DNA of 64,000 bases from contig NC_012964.1 of assembly GCF_000027005.1 (NCBI RefSeq), positions 1,922,001-1,986,000 of the forward strand, given 5' to 3'. Below the pieces are notes generated by a model. That model saw only the letters and a program-made list of their open reading frames with translations. It ran no database searches and was not told the DNA's origin. Origin of the DNA: Komagataella phaffii GS115 (lineage: Eukaryota; Ascomycota; Pichiomycetes; Pichiales; Pichiaceae). Shown here piece by piece: positions 18,508-28,679 of this stretch (position 1 is the first letter of the stretch; every line of letters starts with the position of its first letter). The position numbers were made by a program, and so were the translations under genes.

Positions 18508-18596
18508 CTACAATCATACCCGACATGACATTTATGGGTGAAATCTTGATTATATAGTACACTTTTGCTTCTGAATGAATATCATCTAGTCTTTGA

Positions 18597-19148
18597 TTAA
18601 CTGAAGTCAAAATCATCCACCTTATTTCTAAACTTGAGCAGGTTTTGTTTGATTTTAGAACTATCAACCCAAGTCAGGTAATCTTCCATCTGCCGTGTTA
18701 CCAAGTAGGCTGGATCGGTGATAACATTGGGTCCAACTCTGACGTGCCCTTGCTCAATGAATGTTACTGCATCTTTAATCGATTGTGCCATCTTGAGACG
18801 AAACATCACAACTCCTATTCTTCTTCGACAGAATGAGCTTACCATTACTTTGTTCTCTAGATCACTAATTTTTGACTTACTTTCCAAAACTCCCATAGAA
18901 TAAAGCTTGTCTAATAAGAGTTGTTCGTGTTTGATTCTGAAAGGATCATTTGGCTGCAAAAGAGACAACTTTCTTGCTAGTTTTCGAATCTCTCCACAGA
19001 TTTTATTGTACTTATGATAATCTTCTCTTTTCTGAAGATGATATTTAGCCATCACCTGAGTGTCCCTATGCCCTTGGTCCTGCTTCCAGTCTAAAAAGTC
19101 GACTTTCTTCAGCAGTTTCTGCTCATGATGCTTCAGTTTTCGAACCAT
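18597..19148 (-). CDS. IMP3: U3 snoRNP protein Imp3
   Basis: Imp3 is a component of the small-subunit processome that helps U3 snoRNA pair with pre-rRNA in the nucleolus. The product has 183 residues, exactly the Saccharomyces length. It begins [19 protein letters not shown], as the family does, and carries an S4-type RNA-binding domain in its second half ([17 protein letters not shown], then [14 protein letters not shown]). It ends with DDFDFS. No intron is needed. The gene diverges from MRPL6 across about 360 bp. Confidence 0.95.
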   Translation of the reverse strand: MVRKLKHHEQKLLKKVDFLDWKQDQGHRDTQVMAKYHLQKREDYHKYNKICGEIRKLARKLSLLQPNDPFRIKHEQLLLDKLYSMGVLESKSKISDLENKVMVSSFCRRRIGVVMFRLKMAQSIKDAVTFIEQGHVRVGPNVITDPAYLVTRQMEDYLTWVDSSKIKQNLLKFRNKVDDFDFS

Positions 19149-19511
19149 ATTGAATATAGATAGGAAGAGAATTTATTTAATGCAGTGAAAAAAATATTCT
19201 CATTCAAGTTGATTATATAATCAAACGTGTTAATAAAAGAATGAAATAGCAGAAAAAGCAAAAGAAGAAAGCAAGAAGATCAAGCGTTTTTATCTTTGAT
19301 TTGAGATTTGAAAGTAGTCGCTTAAAGTCGTCAGTGTTCTGCTTTAATAGTGGAAGTTCTATTTTAAAGACTCCTTGTACAAAGTCCTCTACAGTGGACG
19401 TCCTAATTCGGTATATAGAGGCGGTTGGGATTTTTCTCCTATTTCGATGTTTTTTCAACCGCCAAACCATCCTCTCTGAATTACAAAGCAAGACTGGAAT
19501 AATACCCTACA
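19149..19511. other. Divergent promoter region IMP3/MRPL6
   Basis: This gap is about 360 nt. A purine-rich tract (about 19230-19290) creates a minus-strand open frame with an apparent hydrophobic tail, which I regard as a low-complexity artefact. Confidence 0.5.
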
Positions 19512-20159
19512 ATGATTGGAGTTAGATCATTCAGTACCAGTCTGAAATCTTTATCACACATAGGGTCTGCCGCTATTTTTTTACCAAAAGAAGTAACTCT
19601 TAAAGTTAGCAGTGTTCTTCATCCAACAATCATCAAGAAAGGTAAAAACACAATCACCTTGAACCAGCAATGTTTCATTGAAGGACCAAGAGGCTTATTG
19701 AAAATGGAGCTTCCTGACTTTGTGCAGGTAAAATCTGATAACGAGTCCTCTAAGTTGACCGTCGAAGTTGAAAACTCCAAAGATCGAATTCAAAGGTCGA
19801 TGTGGGGAACGGTAAGAAGTACATTAAATAACCATGTTGTGGGAGTTACGGAAGGTCATCTGACTATGCTGAAATTACAAGGTACCGGGTACAGGGTTTC
19901 ATTAGTCGAAGAAGAAGATGGAAGGACCTTTGTTTCCATGAAAATAGGTAAATGTATCAACGAAGGTTTCTACAAACCGGAAGGGATTGAATTACAGAAC
20001 CCTCAGCCAAATAGATTGGTTATTTCCGGTAATGATAAGCAAAAGGTCAAGCTATTTGCTGGTACTTTAAGGAACTTGCATCCTCCAGAACCTTATAAGG
20101 GAAAGGGAATATACATTGATAACGAAACCATCAAACTGAAGGACAAAAAGATTAAATAG
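19512..20159 (+). CDS. MRPL6: Mitochondrial ribosomal protein uL6m
   Basis: A protein of the mitochondrial large ribosomal subunit. The 215 residues match Saccharomyces Mrpl6 (214). The L6 fold signatures are visible: an N-terminal repeat with IKKGKNTITLNQQCFIEGPRG and LLKMELP, and the second repeat with LKLQGTGYRVSL and the C-terminal LHPPEPYKGKGIY, close to the bacterial EPYKGKGI block. The N-terminus (IGVRSFSTSLKSLSH) is a typical mitochondrial presequence. The gene is not spliced. Confidence 0.95.
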   Translation: MIGVRSFSTSLKSLSHIGSAAIFLPKEVTLKVSSVLHPTIIKKGKNTITLNQQCFIEGPRGLLKMELPDFVQVKSDNESSKLTVEVENSKDRIQRSMWGTVRSTLNNHVVGVTEGHLTMLKLQGTGYRVSLVEEEDGRTFVSMKIGKCINEGFYKPEGIELQNPQPNRLVISGNDKQKVKLFAGTLRNLHPPEPYKGKGIYIDNETIKLKDKKIK

Positions 20160-20384
20160 ATTCTACTTGTAAATAGTAACTGTGCTTCAGTGAGGAATAT
20201 CACCGCTTCAAAATTATCAGCCAGGCAATAAACTACTATCAATATTCATTGACTTGCCTGAACGCTCTTACCAATCGACATTATGATCACGTGCCACCTC
20301 CATACACCTCTATCCATGGAAAGTTTTTGGTTAACTGAGAAGAACGAATAACCTCCACCAGCATACAAACCACACTAACCTAGA

Positions 20385-21173
20385 ATGATGGGGATCTTTA
20401 ACACGCTAAAGCCCTTAATAGCTCAGCGATTTAAAGCTCATCTTACGTCTCCCGGGGCCATTCCGTTTGTCGAGACTAAGGCAGCCGTATTGTTCAAGTC
20501 TCCTGAACTTTCCCGATTGAGGAAAAGACTTTTGACAAGACCAGGACTTATTGGTGTAAAGAGAGGAATGGTGCCTTTTTATACAAACGAAGGCCTGAGA
20601 ATACCTTGCACAGTTTTAGAAATTGACCAGGTGGAGGTAACGCACAACAAAACTGTTGCGAATGATGGTTACTCTGCTGTCCAAGTCGGATATGGATTCA
20701 AATTGAAAAATCAGACAAAAAAAATGCTGGGCCATTTTGCAAAGGCGCAGGTTTCACCTAAAGAGAAAGTAGTGGAATTTCACGTCAAATCTGATGACGG
20801 ACTGTTGCCCGTTGGAACATTATTGAAGGCTGATCATTTCAAGGTGGGAGAGTTTGTGGATTTACAAAGTATTTCCAAGGGTAAGGGATTTGCTGGTGTC
20901 ATGAAGCGTTGGAACTTCCATGGTTTGAAAGCATCTCACGGTGTTTCCAAAGCACATAGATCTGCTGGTTCTACTGGTGGTAACCAAACTCCCGGTCGTA
21001 CCTTACCTGGTAAGAAGATGGCAGGAAGAATGGGTGGTCATAATGTCACTCTACAAAATGTTGAAGTTGTGGATGTGAACGCTGAGAAAGGATATATTCT
21101 AATAAAGGGACCAGTTTCAGGCGCCACCGGCTCTTATGTCAAAATTCAAGATGCTATCAAGAGATACCATTAA
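20385..21173 (+). CDS. MRPL9: Mitochondrial ribosomal protein uL3m
   Basis: A protein of the mitochondrial large subunit, near the peptidyl transferase centre. The 262 residues are near the 269 of Saccharomyces Mrpl9. The uL3 hallmarks are present: RPGLIGVKRGMVPFY near residue 50, then KGKGFAGVMKRWNF, the loop GSTGGNQTPGRTLPGKKMAGRMGGHNVT and IKGPVSGATGSYV. The N-terminus (GIFNTLKPLIAQRFKAHL) is suited to import. It lies about 225 nt downstream of MRPL6 in the same orientation, so two mitoribosomal genes are neighbours. This may be coincidence or conserved synteny. Confidence 0.95.
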   Translation: MMGIFNTLKPLIAQRFKAHLTSPGAIPFVETKAAVLFKSPELSRLRKRLLTRPGLIGVKRGMVPFYTNEGLRIPCTVLEIDQVEVTHNKTVANDGYSAVQVGYGFKLKNQTKKMLGHFAKAQVSPKEKVVEFHVKSDDGLLPVGTLLKADHFKVGEFVDLQSISKGKGFAGVMKRWNFHGLKASHGVSKAHRSAGSTGGNQTPGRTLPGKKMAGRMGGHNVTLQNVEVVDVNAEKGYILIKGPVSGATGSYVKIQDAIKRYH

Positions 21174-21543
21174 TGAGAAGGAAGAAGTACTATCGACTGC
21201 CTTTCTTTGTACATAGATTTACGATACATATTAGCTCCAATCATCTACAAGTAGATTGATCGAAACAGTGAACATTTCCAAAAATTATCGAGTAGACCCA
21301 ATTGACAAAGACACATCCCGGATGGTTCTGGGAAAAGACAAGAACCATGTGCGAAGAATGTGATCTTCTTGAGTTAGTGTTCCCAAGTAGAATTTTTTTT
21401 GTGCTTTTATAGCAGAGGAGAGGGAGCGGTGCTCATAACATACGCGAAAAATATCAATAGTATCATATCGATGCCTGATGTCTCTTATTATACAAGTTAA
21501 TAGTACATATTATATAACCTTGGTAAATTGCAAGGGTTGTTCA
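21174..21543. other. Intergenic between convergent MRPL9 and AIR genes
   Basis: About 370 nt of mostly 3' flanking sequence with AT-rich tracts. No gene or RNA was recognised. Confidence 0.5.
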
Positions 21544-22386
21544 TCACCTCCTCGGGGGCAAGAATCCTCGTTTAATATTAGAATTTCGATTCCCTGAATT
21601 ATAGGGATAACGACGTGGTTCTCGGGTGATTTGGCTAGGAGGAGGAAGACGGCCCTTCTTAATTGGTGGCCCATCATCTCGGTTGTGTCCTCTGTGGTTT
21701 CGTTTTTGAGGCCTGGAGTCTCCCCTTGGGTCTTCTGAGTCTCTTTTCCCGCTACCATACCTCGGAGGAGGCACTGCAGAATAGTTGTATGAGCTGGTGG
21801 ATCGACGACCATCTAATGTTGAATAATATTGACTTCGCAGAGATTTTGGTAGGTTTCCACCGCTAAATGAACTACCATTTAGATTTGGGGTACGAGATGA
21901 TCGCTGCTGAAGACACTCATCCCCAAAATGTCCTTTTGAACCACAGTTATAGCACCATATCTGAGGCATTCCAATCTTATCTTTTGTCTTGATGGTGATA
22001 TAGCACCTCCATATCGTTGGACATCTATCAGACGAATGTGCTCTACTATCACATACACGACAGTATGAATTTCGCATCTTGCCTTTGTCAGGGCAGTTGT
22101 TCCGGAAGTGGCCCTTCGTTCCACAGATAGAGCAGACAACTGATTGTGGACATTGTGTATAATAGTGGTCATCAACAGCACCACAACTGTGGCACACTAC
22201 CACTTTACATTGCTGGCGTTTATGGCCTTTTCTATGACAATTGGCGCAGATAGTTTCATGAGTGTCTGTGACACCAAAATATCTTCCTTCACCTCTCATA
22301 GCAACAAGTTCCTCTGGATTCTCGTTGACATCTTCCATTCGAAGGGAAAAGACCTTCCCCTTAGGGGCTACGTCTGGTTCTGTCAT
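21544..22386 (-). CDS. AIR2: TRAMP-complex zinc-knuckle protein Air1/Air2
   Basis: Air proteins bridge the poly(A) polymerase Trf4/5 and RNA in TRAMP, which marks nuclear RNAs for the exosome. The 280-residue product carries five CCHC zinc knuckles: about residues 47-60, 65-79, 85-98, 109-122 and 145-158. The IWRxY motif between knuckles 4 and 5 (IWRCY, 125-129), known in Air proteins for contact with Trf4, is intact. The C-terminus is Arg/Gly/Ser/Pro rich and disordered, ending in FLPPRR, and could bind RNA or be arginine methylated (inference). Only one paralogue is seen here, so AIR1 and AIR2 are not distinguished. Confidence 0.9.
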   Translation of the reverse strand: MTEPDVAPKGKVFSLRMEDVNENPEELVAMRGEGRYFGVTDTHETICANCHRKGHKRQQCKVVVCHSCGAVDDHYYTQCPQSVVCSICGTKGHFRNNCPDKGKMRNSYCRVCDSRAHSSDRCPTIWRCYITIKTKDKIGMPQIWCYNCGSKGHFGDECLQQRSSRTPNLNGSSFSGGNLPKSLRSQYYSTLDGRRSTSSYNYSAVPPPRYGSGKRDSEDPRGDSRPQKRNHRGHNRDDGPPIKKGRLPPPSQITREPRRYPYNSGNRNSNIKRGFLPPRR

Positions 22387-22629
22387 ATTAGGGATGATGA
22401 AGTTGTAGGCCTCAGATTAGAAAGATTTTCTTTACTGATAATAAGTGGAACGCTCGCGAGAGTTTTTCCAACCTACAAGGAACAAACTGGTGAAGAAATC
22501 CTGTATGTTCCTTCGCGAAACCTGCCGAGGGTAACAGCTTGGCCATCTCTGAGTCAACAGATATGACAGATTACACGTTCAGAAGTTTTTTTCTTTCCTG
22601 CCAACGAACTTATTTTTGAGCTAAACATC

Positions 22630-24768
22630 ATGTCTGTTGAAAAAAAGTTGGAGGATCTGTCTATTAAGAATCCCCAAAAGAAACAAAAAGGAAAGGCTAA
22701 AGAAGGTGCCACTAAGACCCAATTAAGATTGGATCCTGAGCCAGAGTTTCTTCAAAGCAGAATCCAGTTATTCGACGAGTTGAAAGCTAAGTATGATGCG
22801 GAGGTCGCTGCTAAGGAGAGATCTCCTATCAAGATTACTCTCAAAGACGGCACCGTTAAAGAAGGAGTTGCTTGGGAAACTTCTCCTTTTGAAATTGCCA
22901 AGTCTATTGGGAAATCATTCTTGGAGAGGCAAGTTATCTCCAAAGTTAATGGTGAGCTTTGGGACTTAGAGAGACCTTTAGAGGCTGATTCCCAATTAGA
23001 ATTCTTTGATTTCGAAACTCCTGAGGGAAAACGTGTTTTCTGGCATTCTTCTGCTCACGTTTTAGGTGAAGCTTGCGAATGTCACTACGGTGCTCATTTG
23101 TGTATCGGTCCACCAACAGAAGATGGATTTTTCTACGAAATGTCAATTGACAATGGTGAAAGTTTTGTTACTCAAGCCGACTTCCCTAGCATTGAAGCTG
23201 TTGCTAAGTCTGCTATCAAAGAGAAGCAAAAGTTTGAAAGATTGGTTTTATCTAAAGAGGACTTGCTTAAAATGTTCGCATACAATAAGTACAAAGTCAG
23301 AATCATCAGTGAGAAGATTCCTGATGGCACTGCTTCCACTGTTTATAGATGTGGTCCGTTGATAGATCTGTGTGTTGGACCTCACATTCCTCACACTGGC
23401 CGAATCAAAGCTATCAAGGTTTTAAAGAACTCCTCCTCATACTTCTTTGGTGATGCCAACAATGACTCTCTACAAAGAGTGTATGGTATTTCCTTCCCTG
23501 ACAAGAAGCAGATGGACGAGCATCTTAAGTTTTTGAAGGAAGCTGCCGAGAGAGACCATCGTAGAATCGGCCGTGAACAAGAATTGTTCTACTTTAATGA
23601 GATGTCACCAGGTTCTTGTTTTTGGCTGCCGCACGGAACAAGAATTTACAATACGCTTACTGATTTGCTGAGAACCGAGTACCGTAAGCGTGGTTATGAA
23701 GAGGTCATTACTCCGAATATGTACAACTCCAAATTGTGGGAAACATCCGGTCATTGGGCAAACTACAAAGAAAATATGTTCACCTTCGAAGTCGAAAAAG
23801 AAACTTTTGGATTAAAGCCTATGAATTGTCCTGGTCATTGTTTGATGTTCAAATCCAGGGAAAGATCTTATAGAGAGCTGCCATGGAGAGTTGCTGATTT
23901 TGGTGTTATTCACCGTAATGAATTCAGTGGTGCATTATCTGGGTTAACTAGAGTTAGACGTTTCCAGCAAGATGATGCTCACATTTTCTGCACTCAAGAC
24001 CAAATTGAAGATGAAATCTCCAACATTTTTGACTTCCTGAAATTTATCTACGGTCTTTTTGGATTCGAGTTCAAGATGGAACTTTCTACCAGACCAGAGA
24101 AGTTTGTCGGAGATATTGAAACCTGGAACAACGCTGAAGCTAAATTGGAAAATGCCTTGAACAAATGGGGAGGCAAATGGGAAGTCAATCCAGGTGATGG
24201 TGCCTTCTACGGTCCAAAGATTGACATCATGATTAGTGATGCTTTGAAAAGATGGCATCAGTGTGCTACTGTCCAATTAGACTTCCAGCTACCGCAAAGA
24301 TTCGAATTGGAATACAGGACCAAGGATGGACAGGACGATTTAACTAGACCCGTCATGATTCACAGAGCTATCTTAGGATCTGTTGAGAGAATGACTGCTA
24401 TTCTGACTGAACATTTTGCTGGAAAATGGCCATTTTGGTTGTCTCCTAGACAGGTCCTGATCGTGCCTGTCGGCGTGAAATATTTTGATTATGCTCAACA
24501 AGTCCAACAGGAGCTGAAGGGTTTGGATCTATACGCTGATGTTGACCTGTCTGGTAACACCCTACAAAAGAAAATTAGAACGGGTCAATTGCAAAGATAC
24601 AACTTTATTTTCATCGTTGGTGAACAGGAGCAAAATGATAAGTCTGTGAATGTTAGAAACAGAGATATCCAGGAGTTACAGAACAAAAACGAGGCCGTTC
24701 CCTTGGTAGATGTGATCCCTAAATTACTTCAACTCAGAGATGAGAGAAGATTGGACAATCTGCTATGA
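22630..24768 (+). CDS. THS1: Cytosolic threonyl-tRNA synthetase
   Basis: A class II synthetase that charges tRNA-Thr. The 712 residues compare with 734 in Saccharomyces Ths1. A lysine-rich N-terminus is followed by a TGS domain, then the editing domain with [11 protein letters not shown] (the HxxxH site), then the catalytic core. The zinc ligands are C400 (in MNCPGHC), H451 (in DDAHIFC) and H578 (in MIHRAILGS). A C-terminal anticodon-binding domain follows ([14 protein letters not shown]). No presequence is visible, and codon bias is strong. In Saccharomyces the mitochondrial enzyme is a separate gene (MST1). Confidence 0.97.
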   Translation: MSVEKKLEDLSIKNPQKKQKGKAKEGATKTQLRLDPEPEFLQSRIQLFDELKAKYDAEVAAKERSPIKITLKDGTVKEGVAWETSPFEIAKSIGKSFLERQVISKVNGELWDLERPLEADSQLEFFDFETPEGKRVFWHSSAHVLGEACECHYGAHLCIGPPTEDGFFYEMSIDNGESFVTQADFPSIEAVAKSAIKEKQKFERLVLSKEDLLKMFAYNKYKVRIISEKIPDGTASTVYRCGPLIDLCVGPHIPHTGRIKAIKVLKNSSSYFFGDANNDSLQRVYGISFPDKKQMDEHLKFLKEAAERDHRRIGREQELFYFNEMSPGSCFWLPHGTRIYNTLTDLLRTEYRKRGYEEVITPNMYNSKLWETSGHWANYKENMFTFEVEKETFGLKPMNCPGHCLMFKSRERSYRELPWRVADFGVIHRNEFSGALSGLTRVRRFQQDDAHIFCTQDQIEDEISNIFDFLKFIYGLFGFEFKMELSTRPEKFVGDIETWNNAEAKLENALNKWGGKWEVNPGDGAFYGPKIDIMISDALKRWHQCATVQLDFQLPQRFELEYRTKDGQDDLTRPVMIHRAILGSVERMTAILTEHFAGKWPFWLSPRQVLIVPVGVKYFDYAQQVQQELKGLDLYADVDLSGNTLQKKIRTGQLQRYNFIFIVGEQEQNDKSVNVRNRDIQELQNKNEAVPLVDVIPKLLQLRDERRLDNLL

Positions 24769-24793
24769 TTATGTATGTACAAGACCAACTATT

Positions 24794-25438
24794 CTATTCA
24801 TTTCCCTTTCTGATTTTTTCCCATGATGAGGACTTTACAACCTTTGATTCCTGGTCAACGTAATCACCAGTGGTTCTACCTTCGTAATCACCTTGATCGC
24901 TCTGATTATCCTCATTGGTGTCCTTCCACAATTTTTCCCCCCATTGAGGATAACCTTCCGATTCAGAATCACCTTTTATTCCGAATAAATCACCACTAGC
25001 TAAAAGCCCAGGTTTTCTCTTGTCTTTATTGGCTCCTCTAAACTCAATTGCTCTAGAGGGGTCTTTCGCCGTTATAGCGTAATAATTCCAGTTGTGAATG
25101 GAAAAGTAGAAGGGGAAAAAAGTAGCAATCTTATACTCCACGTCTTTATCTCTCAGTTGTTGGCACCTCTTTTCATAAATTCCGGGGCCCAAAAGGGTTG
25201 GAGCAGCTGCCATTCCAAGCATTCCCAAAAGGATACTGTGCTTAAAATTGACACCTACAGTGGTCCGATGTTTCGCATATCGGTAGATAAAGGGAGCAAC
25301 CAAACCACCTAGGAAGCCGGCATAGGTCAATTGGTTCAGTTTTCTAGTAAAACCGCTGAAGAAAGTGGCAAGTTCCAACCTTTGGTCTTGATTTAGTTGC
25401 TTATCCAACTCCTCAAATTGCTTTAGGTCTGAAGCCAT
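24794..25438 (-). CDS. Uncharacterised membrane protein, possibly mitochondrial
   Basis: I do not recognise this 214-residue protein with confidence. It has an acidic, Gln-rich N-terminus (LKQFEELDKQLNQDQRLEL), then hydrophobic stretches near residues 38-57 (LTYAGFLGGLVAPFIYRY) and 67-87 (HSILLGMLGMAAAPTLLGPG). A soluble segment with FFPFYFSIHNWNYYAITAKDPSRA and a charged, disordered C-terminus follow. The general layout, with two Gly-rich spans and a hydrophilic tail, recalls small mitochondrial inner-membrane proteins of yeast, but that is a guess. The stop lies 25 nt from the THS1 stop on the other strand. The frame is intact with a good ATG, so the gene is probably real. Confidence 0.75.
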   Translation of the reverse strand: MASDLKQFEELDKQLNQDQRLELATFFSGFTRKLNQLTYAGFLGGLVAPFIYRYAKHRTTVGVNFKHSILLGMLGMAAAPTLLGPGIYEKRCQQLRDKDVEYKIATFFPFYFSIHNWNYYAITAKDPSRAIEFRGANKDKRKPGLLASGDLFGIKGDSESEGYPQWGEKLWKDTNEDNQSDQGDYEGRTTGDYVDQESKVVKSSSWEKIRKGNE

Positions 25439-25810
25439 TGATATGAATTGGTTTGTGAGCAGTAAAAGTTAGGGCTCTGAAATCTCGAAGAGGAAACGAC
25501 TAGGAACTACAGAACAGATGCAGGGCCTATTCAACAACAGTTATCTGAAAAGCTCAATTGCTCAAAGCTTTAGTGTGAAAACTCATGAAGCTACAATTCA
25601 CACTGTCTGGGGTTATCCTTGGTGCGTTTACTCCTATTTTCCTTTGATTTCAACTACGGTGTCTGCCCCGCTTGAAACCCCTTTCCTTCGATTCTCGCGG
25701 CTATTAAGGTTGATGGTGAAGGGCAATCCGAAATCACCTTACTGATCTGGTAATATAAAATCGGCTGTTGCGCCATCCCAATTGTCGCCAGAAAAACTCT
25801 AATTTTAACA
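25439..25810. other. Divergent promoter region
   Basis: About 370 nt between divergent genes. A plus-strand frame at 25518-25745 starts with ATG but shows no domain or membrane pattern I can name; I do not call it. Confidence 0.45.
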
Positions 25811-26326
25811 ATGTCTATCCCCCAAGAAGCTCCTAAGATTCCAGGCTGGAGACCTGTCATCTTCCTGAATATTGAGGCAGATGAACCAAAATCCATATAC
25901 GTTAACAACACTGGAAGTCTCACAGGGGTGAATATCACTGGAGGCTTTGCAAAGTCGATTGACCCTGAATATCCATTTGATGCTATCATTGACTCCGGCT
26001 ATGATGACATTCGAGCCGATCCAGGTGCCTCTACATCTCGTCTGGACTGTAGAGTATATTTGACTACCTCTGAAGGTGCAGGTGTGTTCTTGACTTATCC
26101 AGGTGTCGTAAGAATGGAGAAGTCAGTCGTTGATGTTTTGACTCAAAAGAGTTCATTCATGGATTTCAACGACGGTTATGTTACATGTACACCCGTAGTA
26201 CATTTGGACGAAAAGGCCAAGAAGGAACAATGGATTACTAAAGAGACTATCTTTGGAATAGGCCGCTTCGTCAGAGATAACGAGGGAAGACTCAGGGTAC
26301 AATATTACCTGTATGTCTTAGCTTGA
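25811..26326 (+). CDS. DUF3237-family protein
   Basis: The 171-residue product resembles the DUF3237 beta-barrel family found in bacteria and many filamentous fungi. Supporting blocks are GSLTGVNITGGFAKSIDP, DAIIDSGYDDIRADPGAS and the glycine-rich ending FGIGRFVRDNEGRLRVQYYLY. The family's biochemical role is unknown. There is no signal peptide or membrane span, so it is probably cytosolic. I know of no Saccharomyces counterpart, which hints at patchy distribution by loss or transfer; this rests on memory and needs a search. The start at 25811 is the first ATG and lies after an AT-rich stretch. Confidence 0.7.
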   Translation: MSIPQEAPKIPGWRPVIFLNIEADEPKSIYVNNTGSLTGVNITGGFAKSIDPEYPFDAIIDSGYDDIRADPGASTSRLDCRVYLTTSEGAGVFLTYPGVVRMEKSVVDVLTQKSSFMDFNDGYVTCTPVVHLDEKAKKEQWITKETIFGIGRFVRDNEGRLRVQYYLYVLA

Positions 26327-26513
26327 AGGGTTGTTTGCCTACGTTTTCTTTATGTTTATCCTTATATGCTCTTCTTTATGCCGAAGAACAATTGATTTGT
26401 TTCTTTAAATAAATAGTTTATCAATGAGCCGTTTAGCCCAGATCTTCTTCGTCAATGTCTAATCTTCATCTATACTTCTTCCACTTCCTGAACTTCCTGG
26501 TCCGTTTCGTTAA

Positions 26514-26933
26514 CTAGTTTTGGCTACTCTCAATGTCCTCCTTGAATGCAGCTTGTGCGAACCTGAGTCCACAGTAACCACACGGAATAGCTTTATTCTG
26601 GTCTAGGTTGATGTAAACTTTGGGATGTCCTTGTGCACCACCATTTCCATCACATACCGCAACATTATCGTGCTCGATATAACGAATAGGTTGCTTGTAA
26701 ATCAGATCAATAGCAGCATATGGACGGGGTTGCTTGGCCAAATCCTTCACTGCAAATCTAACATTATCTTGAGCTTCTGCTCTTGGTTTTTGACTTTTGG
26801 ACCAGGGCGATATACGGTTAGGAGCCTGCTGCTGAAGGTTGTTCTCGTCGGGCTTAGAAATATCCTTGATTCTAGCTGTGGTCAACTCTTTCGTCGAAAT
26901 TCTTCTGATACTGGCTCTTGTTAGTCTCAACAT
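26514..26933 (-). CDS. Complex I subunit, NDUFS6 / 13 kDa zinc-binding type
   Basis: An accessory subunit of mitochondrial NADH:ubiquinone oxidoreductase. The 139-residue product begins with a presequence ([17 protein letters not shown]) and ends with a CHCC zinc ribbon whose ligands are C94, H103, C118 and C121 ([20 protein letters not shown] then [10 protein letters not shown]). The start is the ATG at 26933; the open frame begins six codons earlier with TTG. Saccharomyces has no complex I, so this gene is useful for placing the organism among respiring yeasts such as Komagataella, Yarrowia or Candida. In other species the subunit joins late in assembly. Confidence 0.9.
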
Positions 26934-27615
26934 GGTGTTGTATATGTGCAAATTTTGATTGGGTCTTTCGCTCGTAAAGTGATTAACGAAATGATTGTGC
27001 TTAGGTAATCTGAAATTTATGGGATGTGAGGAAGGAGGTAGTAAAGGATGCTAGTACAGTTTTGAGTTTATTTACTACTAACTTGCGAATCAGGAAAGTA
27101 TGAAATATCAATAAGATTTCGTAAATCGGCGGCAATTGAAACTACAGTTTGTGATCGTTCTCTTTGAGCGAGATTTTGAAAGTTTCTGTTGTACCAGACT
27201 CTGGGGTAATTTTTCAATCTTAGGCAATTTCTGAGTTACGTTAACTGGCTAGTATATTCCAGTCAGCTCTCTCCTTGCTAGAAACGTAATGTATTGCATT
27301 CAAATGTAGCTCAATAAAATTGTAACTGCCAAAGGTAGCAGGGAGAGCTTCCACCATACTTGACGAAGATTTTCACTAAGGACTGTTCTTCTTTGCCAAA
27401 AATCTGAAAAACAGCTCAGTTCGTCCCCAGATACTAACAGTCCACTTGATCAATCTTACAGTAATACTCCGACGAGGAGATTAATACGTGCTACCATGTC
27501 ATCTGGTGTTCAAGTACCACCCCGTGCCCCAAGAATACTCTGATCGCGCGAATATCTCTTTATCTAGAATAAATTTGATCCAAGTCCAACTAAACGTTGA
27601 TTTCTAGTTCACAAA
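26934..27615. other. Divergent promoter region NDUFS6-like/PPM1
   Basis: About 680 nt, the second longest kind of gap here. It is AT-rich and contains no open frame or RNA that I can support. Confidence 0.5.
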
Positions 27616-28638
27616 ATGGCGATACAAGAGACCGATTATGACGCATTGTTTAGTAGATACTCTGCTACTAATAAGGGCTATCTTGAGGATGAGTACTTGG
27701 CCGAGTTGCTGCAGTCTTTAATTGATGTCTCTCCATTATCGGCACAATCCCCACATCAACAGATGAATACCAAAAGAAAGCTGTTGAGAATGAAAAAATC
27801 CATAAAGATGCCAATTATCAACCGGGGAACTTATATAAGAACTTTTGCCATTGATTCAGTCATTGAATCCTTTTTGAACTCTTTCCCCAATGAAAAGACT
27901 CAAGTTGTTTCTTTAGGTGCTGGTAGCGATACGAGGGTATTCAGGTACTCTAACAGGCCGAATCTCAGATGGATAGAGTGTGATTTCGAACAAACAGTCA
28001 AATTGAAAAAATGTGCTATACTGAAATCTACAAAGCTGCGGAATTGTCTTGGAATTGACGAGCAATTGCCAACCAACAATGAGGAATTCAAATCTTTAAG
28101 CTCAACCATTGATACCCCCTCCTACCTATTGCAAGCACTAGATTTGAACGAATTTACAGACTTTCGACAATTGGACATACATGATGTTCCAACCATCGTT
28201 CTTGCTGAATGCGTTTTTTGTTATCTCCCTGATTCAACTTGTAATAATATATTGTCCTTACTAAACACAAGCATATCCAACTGTTCATTTCTTATTTATG
28301 ACCCCATGGGAGGCGAGCAGAGTGACAATTTTGGAAAAGTAATGGTTAACAATCTAGCTCAAAGGAATATATCGATGCCAAATCTTATGAAGTATGGAAC
28401 TTTAGATGCTCAAAATGTTAGATTTCAAGCACTAGGATTGAATCTCAATGTTGCTTTAGCCACAATCGATCATGTAATGGAAACTTGGCTTTCTCAGGAA
28501 GAGCTAGCAAGAATAAGTAAGCTAGAGTTCCTTGATGAACTAGAGGAATGTAAGTTACTGTTTAAGCACTACTGTCTGATTGTATTGTACAAAGGCTGGA
28601 AACCTGAACAGAGCTTTCAAGTAAAAGCCATCGCTTAA
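27616..28638 (+). CDS. PPM1: Leucine carboxyl methyltransferase Ppm1
   Basis: It methylates the C-terminal leucine of the PP2A catalytic subunit and so controls which B subunits bind. The 340 residues are near the 328 of Saccharomyces Ppm1. Family blocks are RMKKSIKMPIINRGTYIRT, the S-adenosylmethionine motif VVSLGAGSDTRVFR (LGAGSDTR at 100-107), and PTIVLAECVFCYLPDS. The start is the ATG at 27616. It is convergent with the NDUFAF7-like gene, with 41 nt between stops. Confidence 0.93.
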   Translation: MAIQETDYDALFSRYSATNKGYLEDEYLAELLQSLIDVSPLSAQSPHQQMNTKRKLLRMKKSIKMPIINRGTYIRTFAIDSVIESFLNSFPNEKTQVVSLGAGSDTRVFRYSNRPNLRWIECDFEQTVKLKKCAILKSTKLRNCLGIDEQLPTNNEEFKSLSSTIDTPSYLLQALDLNEFTDFRQLDIHDVPTIVLAECVFCYLPDSTCNNILSLLNTSISNCSFLIYDPMGGEQSDNFGKVMVNNLAQRNISMPNLMKYGTLDAQNVRFQALGLNLNVALATIDHVMETWLSQEELARISKLEFLDELEECKLLFKHYCLIVLYKGWKPEQSFQVKAIA

Positions 28639-28679
28639 TCAAGCGATGAATGACGTTAAATTAAAATCTTTGAAAGATC

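Noticed and set aside
19213..19470. 85-codon minus-strand frame with a hydrophobic tail
   Set aside because: It lies wholly in the 360-bp promoter shared by IMP3 and MRPL6, and the hydrophobic tail comes from a purine-rich low-complexity tract. A tail-anchored protein is not excluded.
25518..25745. 75-codon plus-strand ATG frame before the DUF3237 gene
   Set aside because: No recognisable content, and no intron would join it in frame to the next gene.
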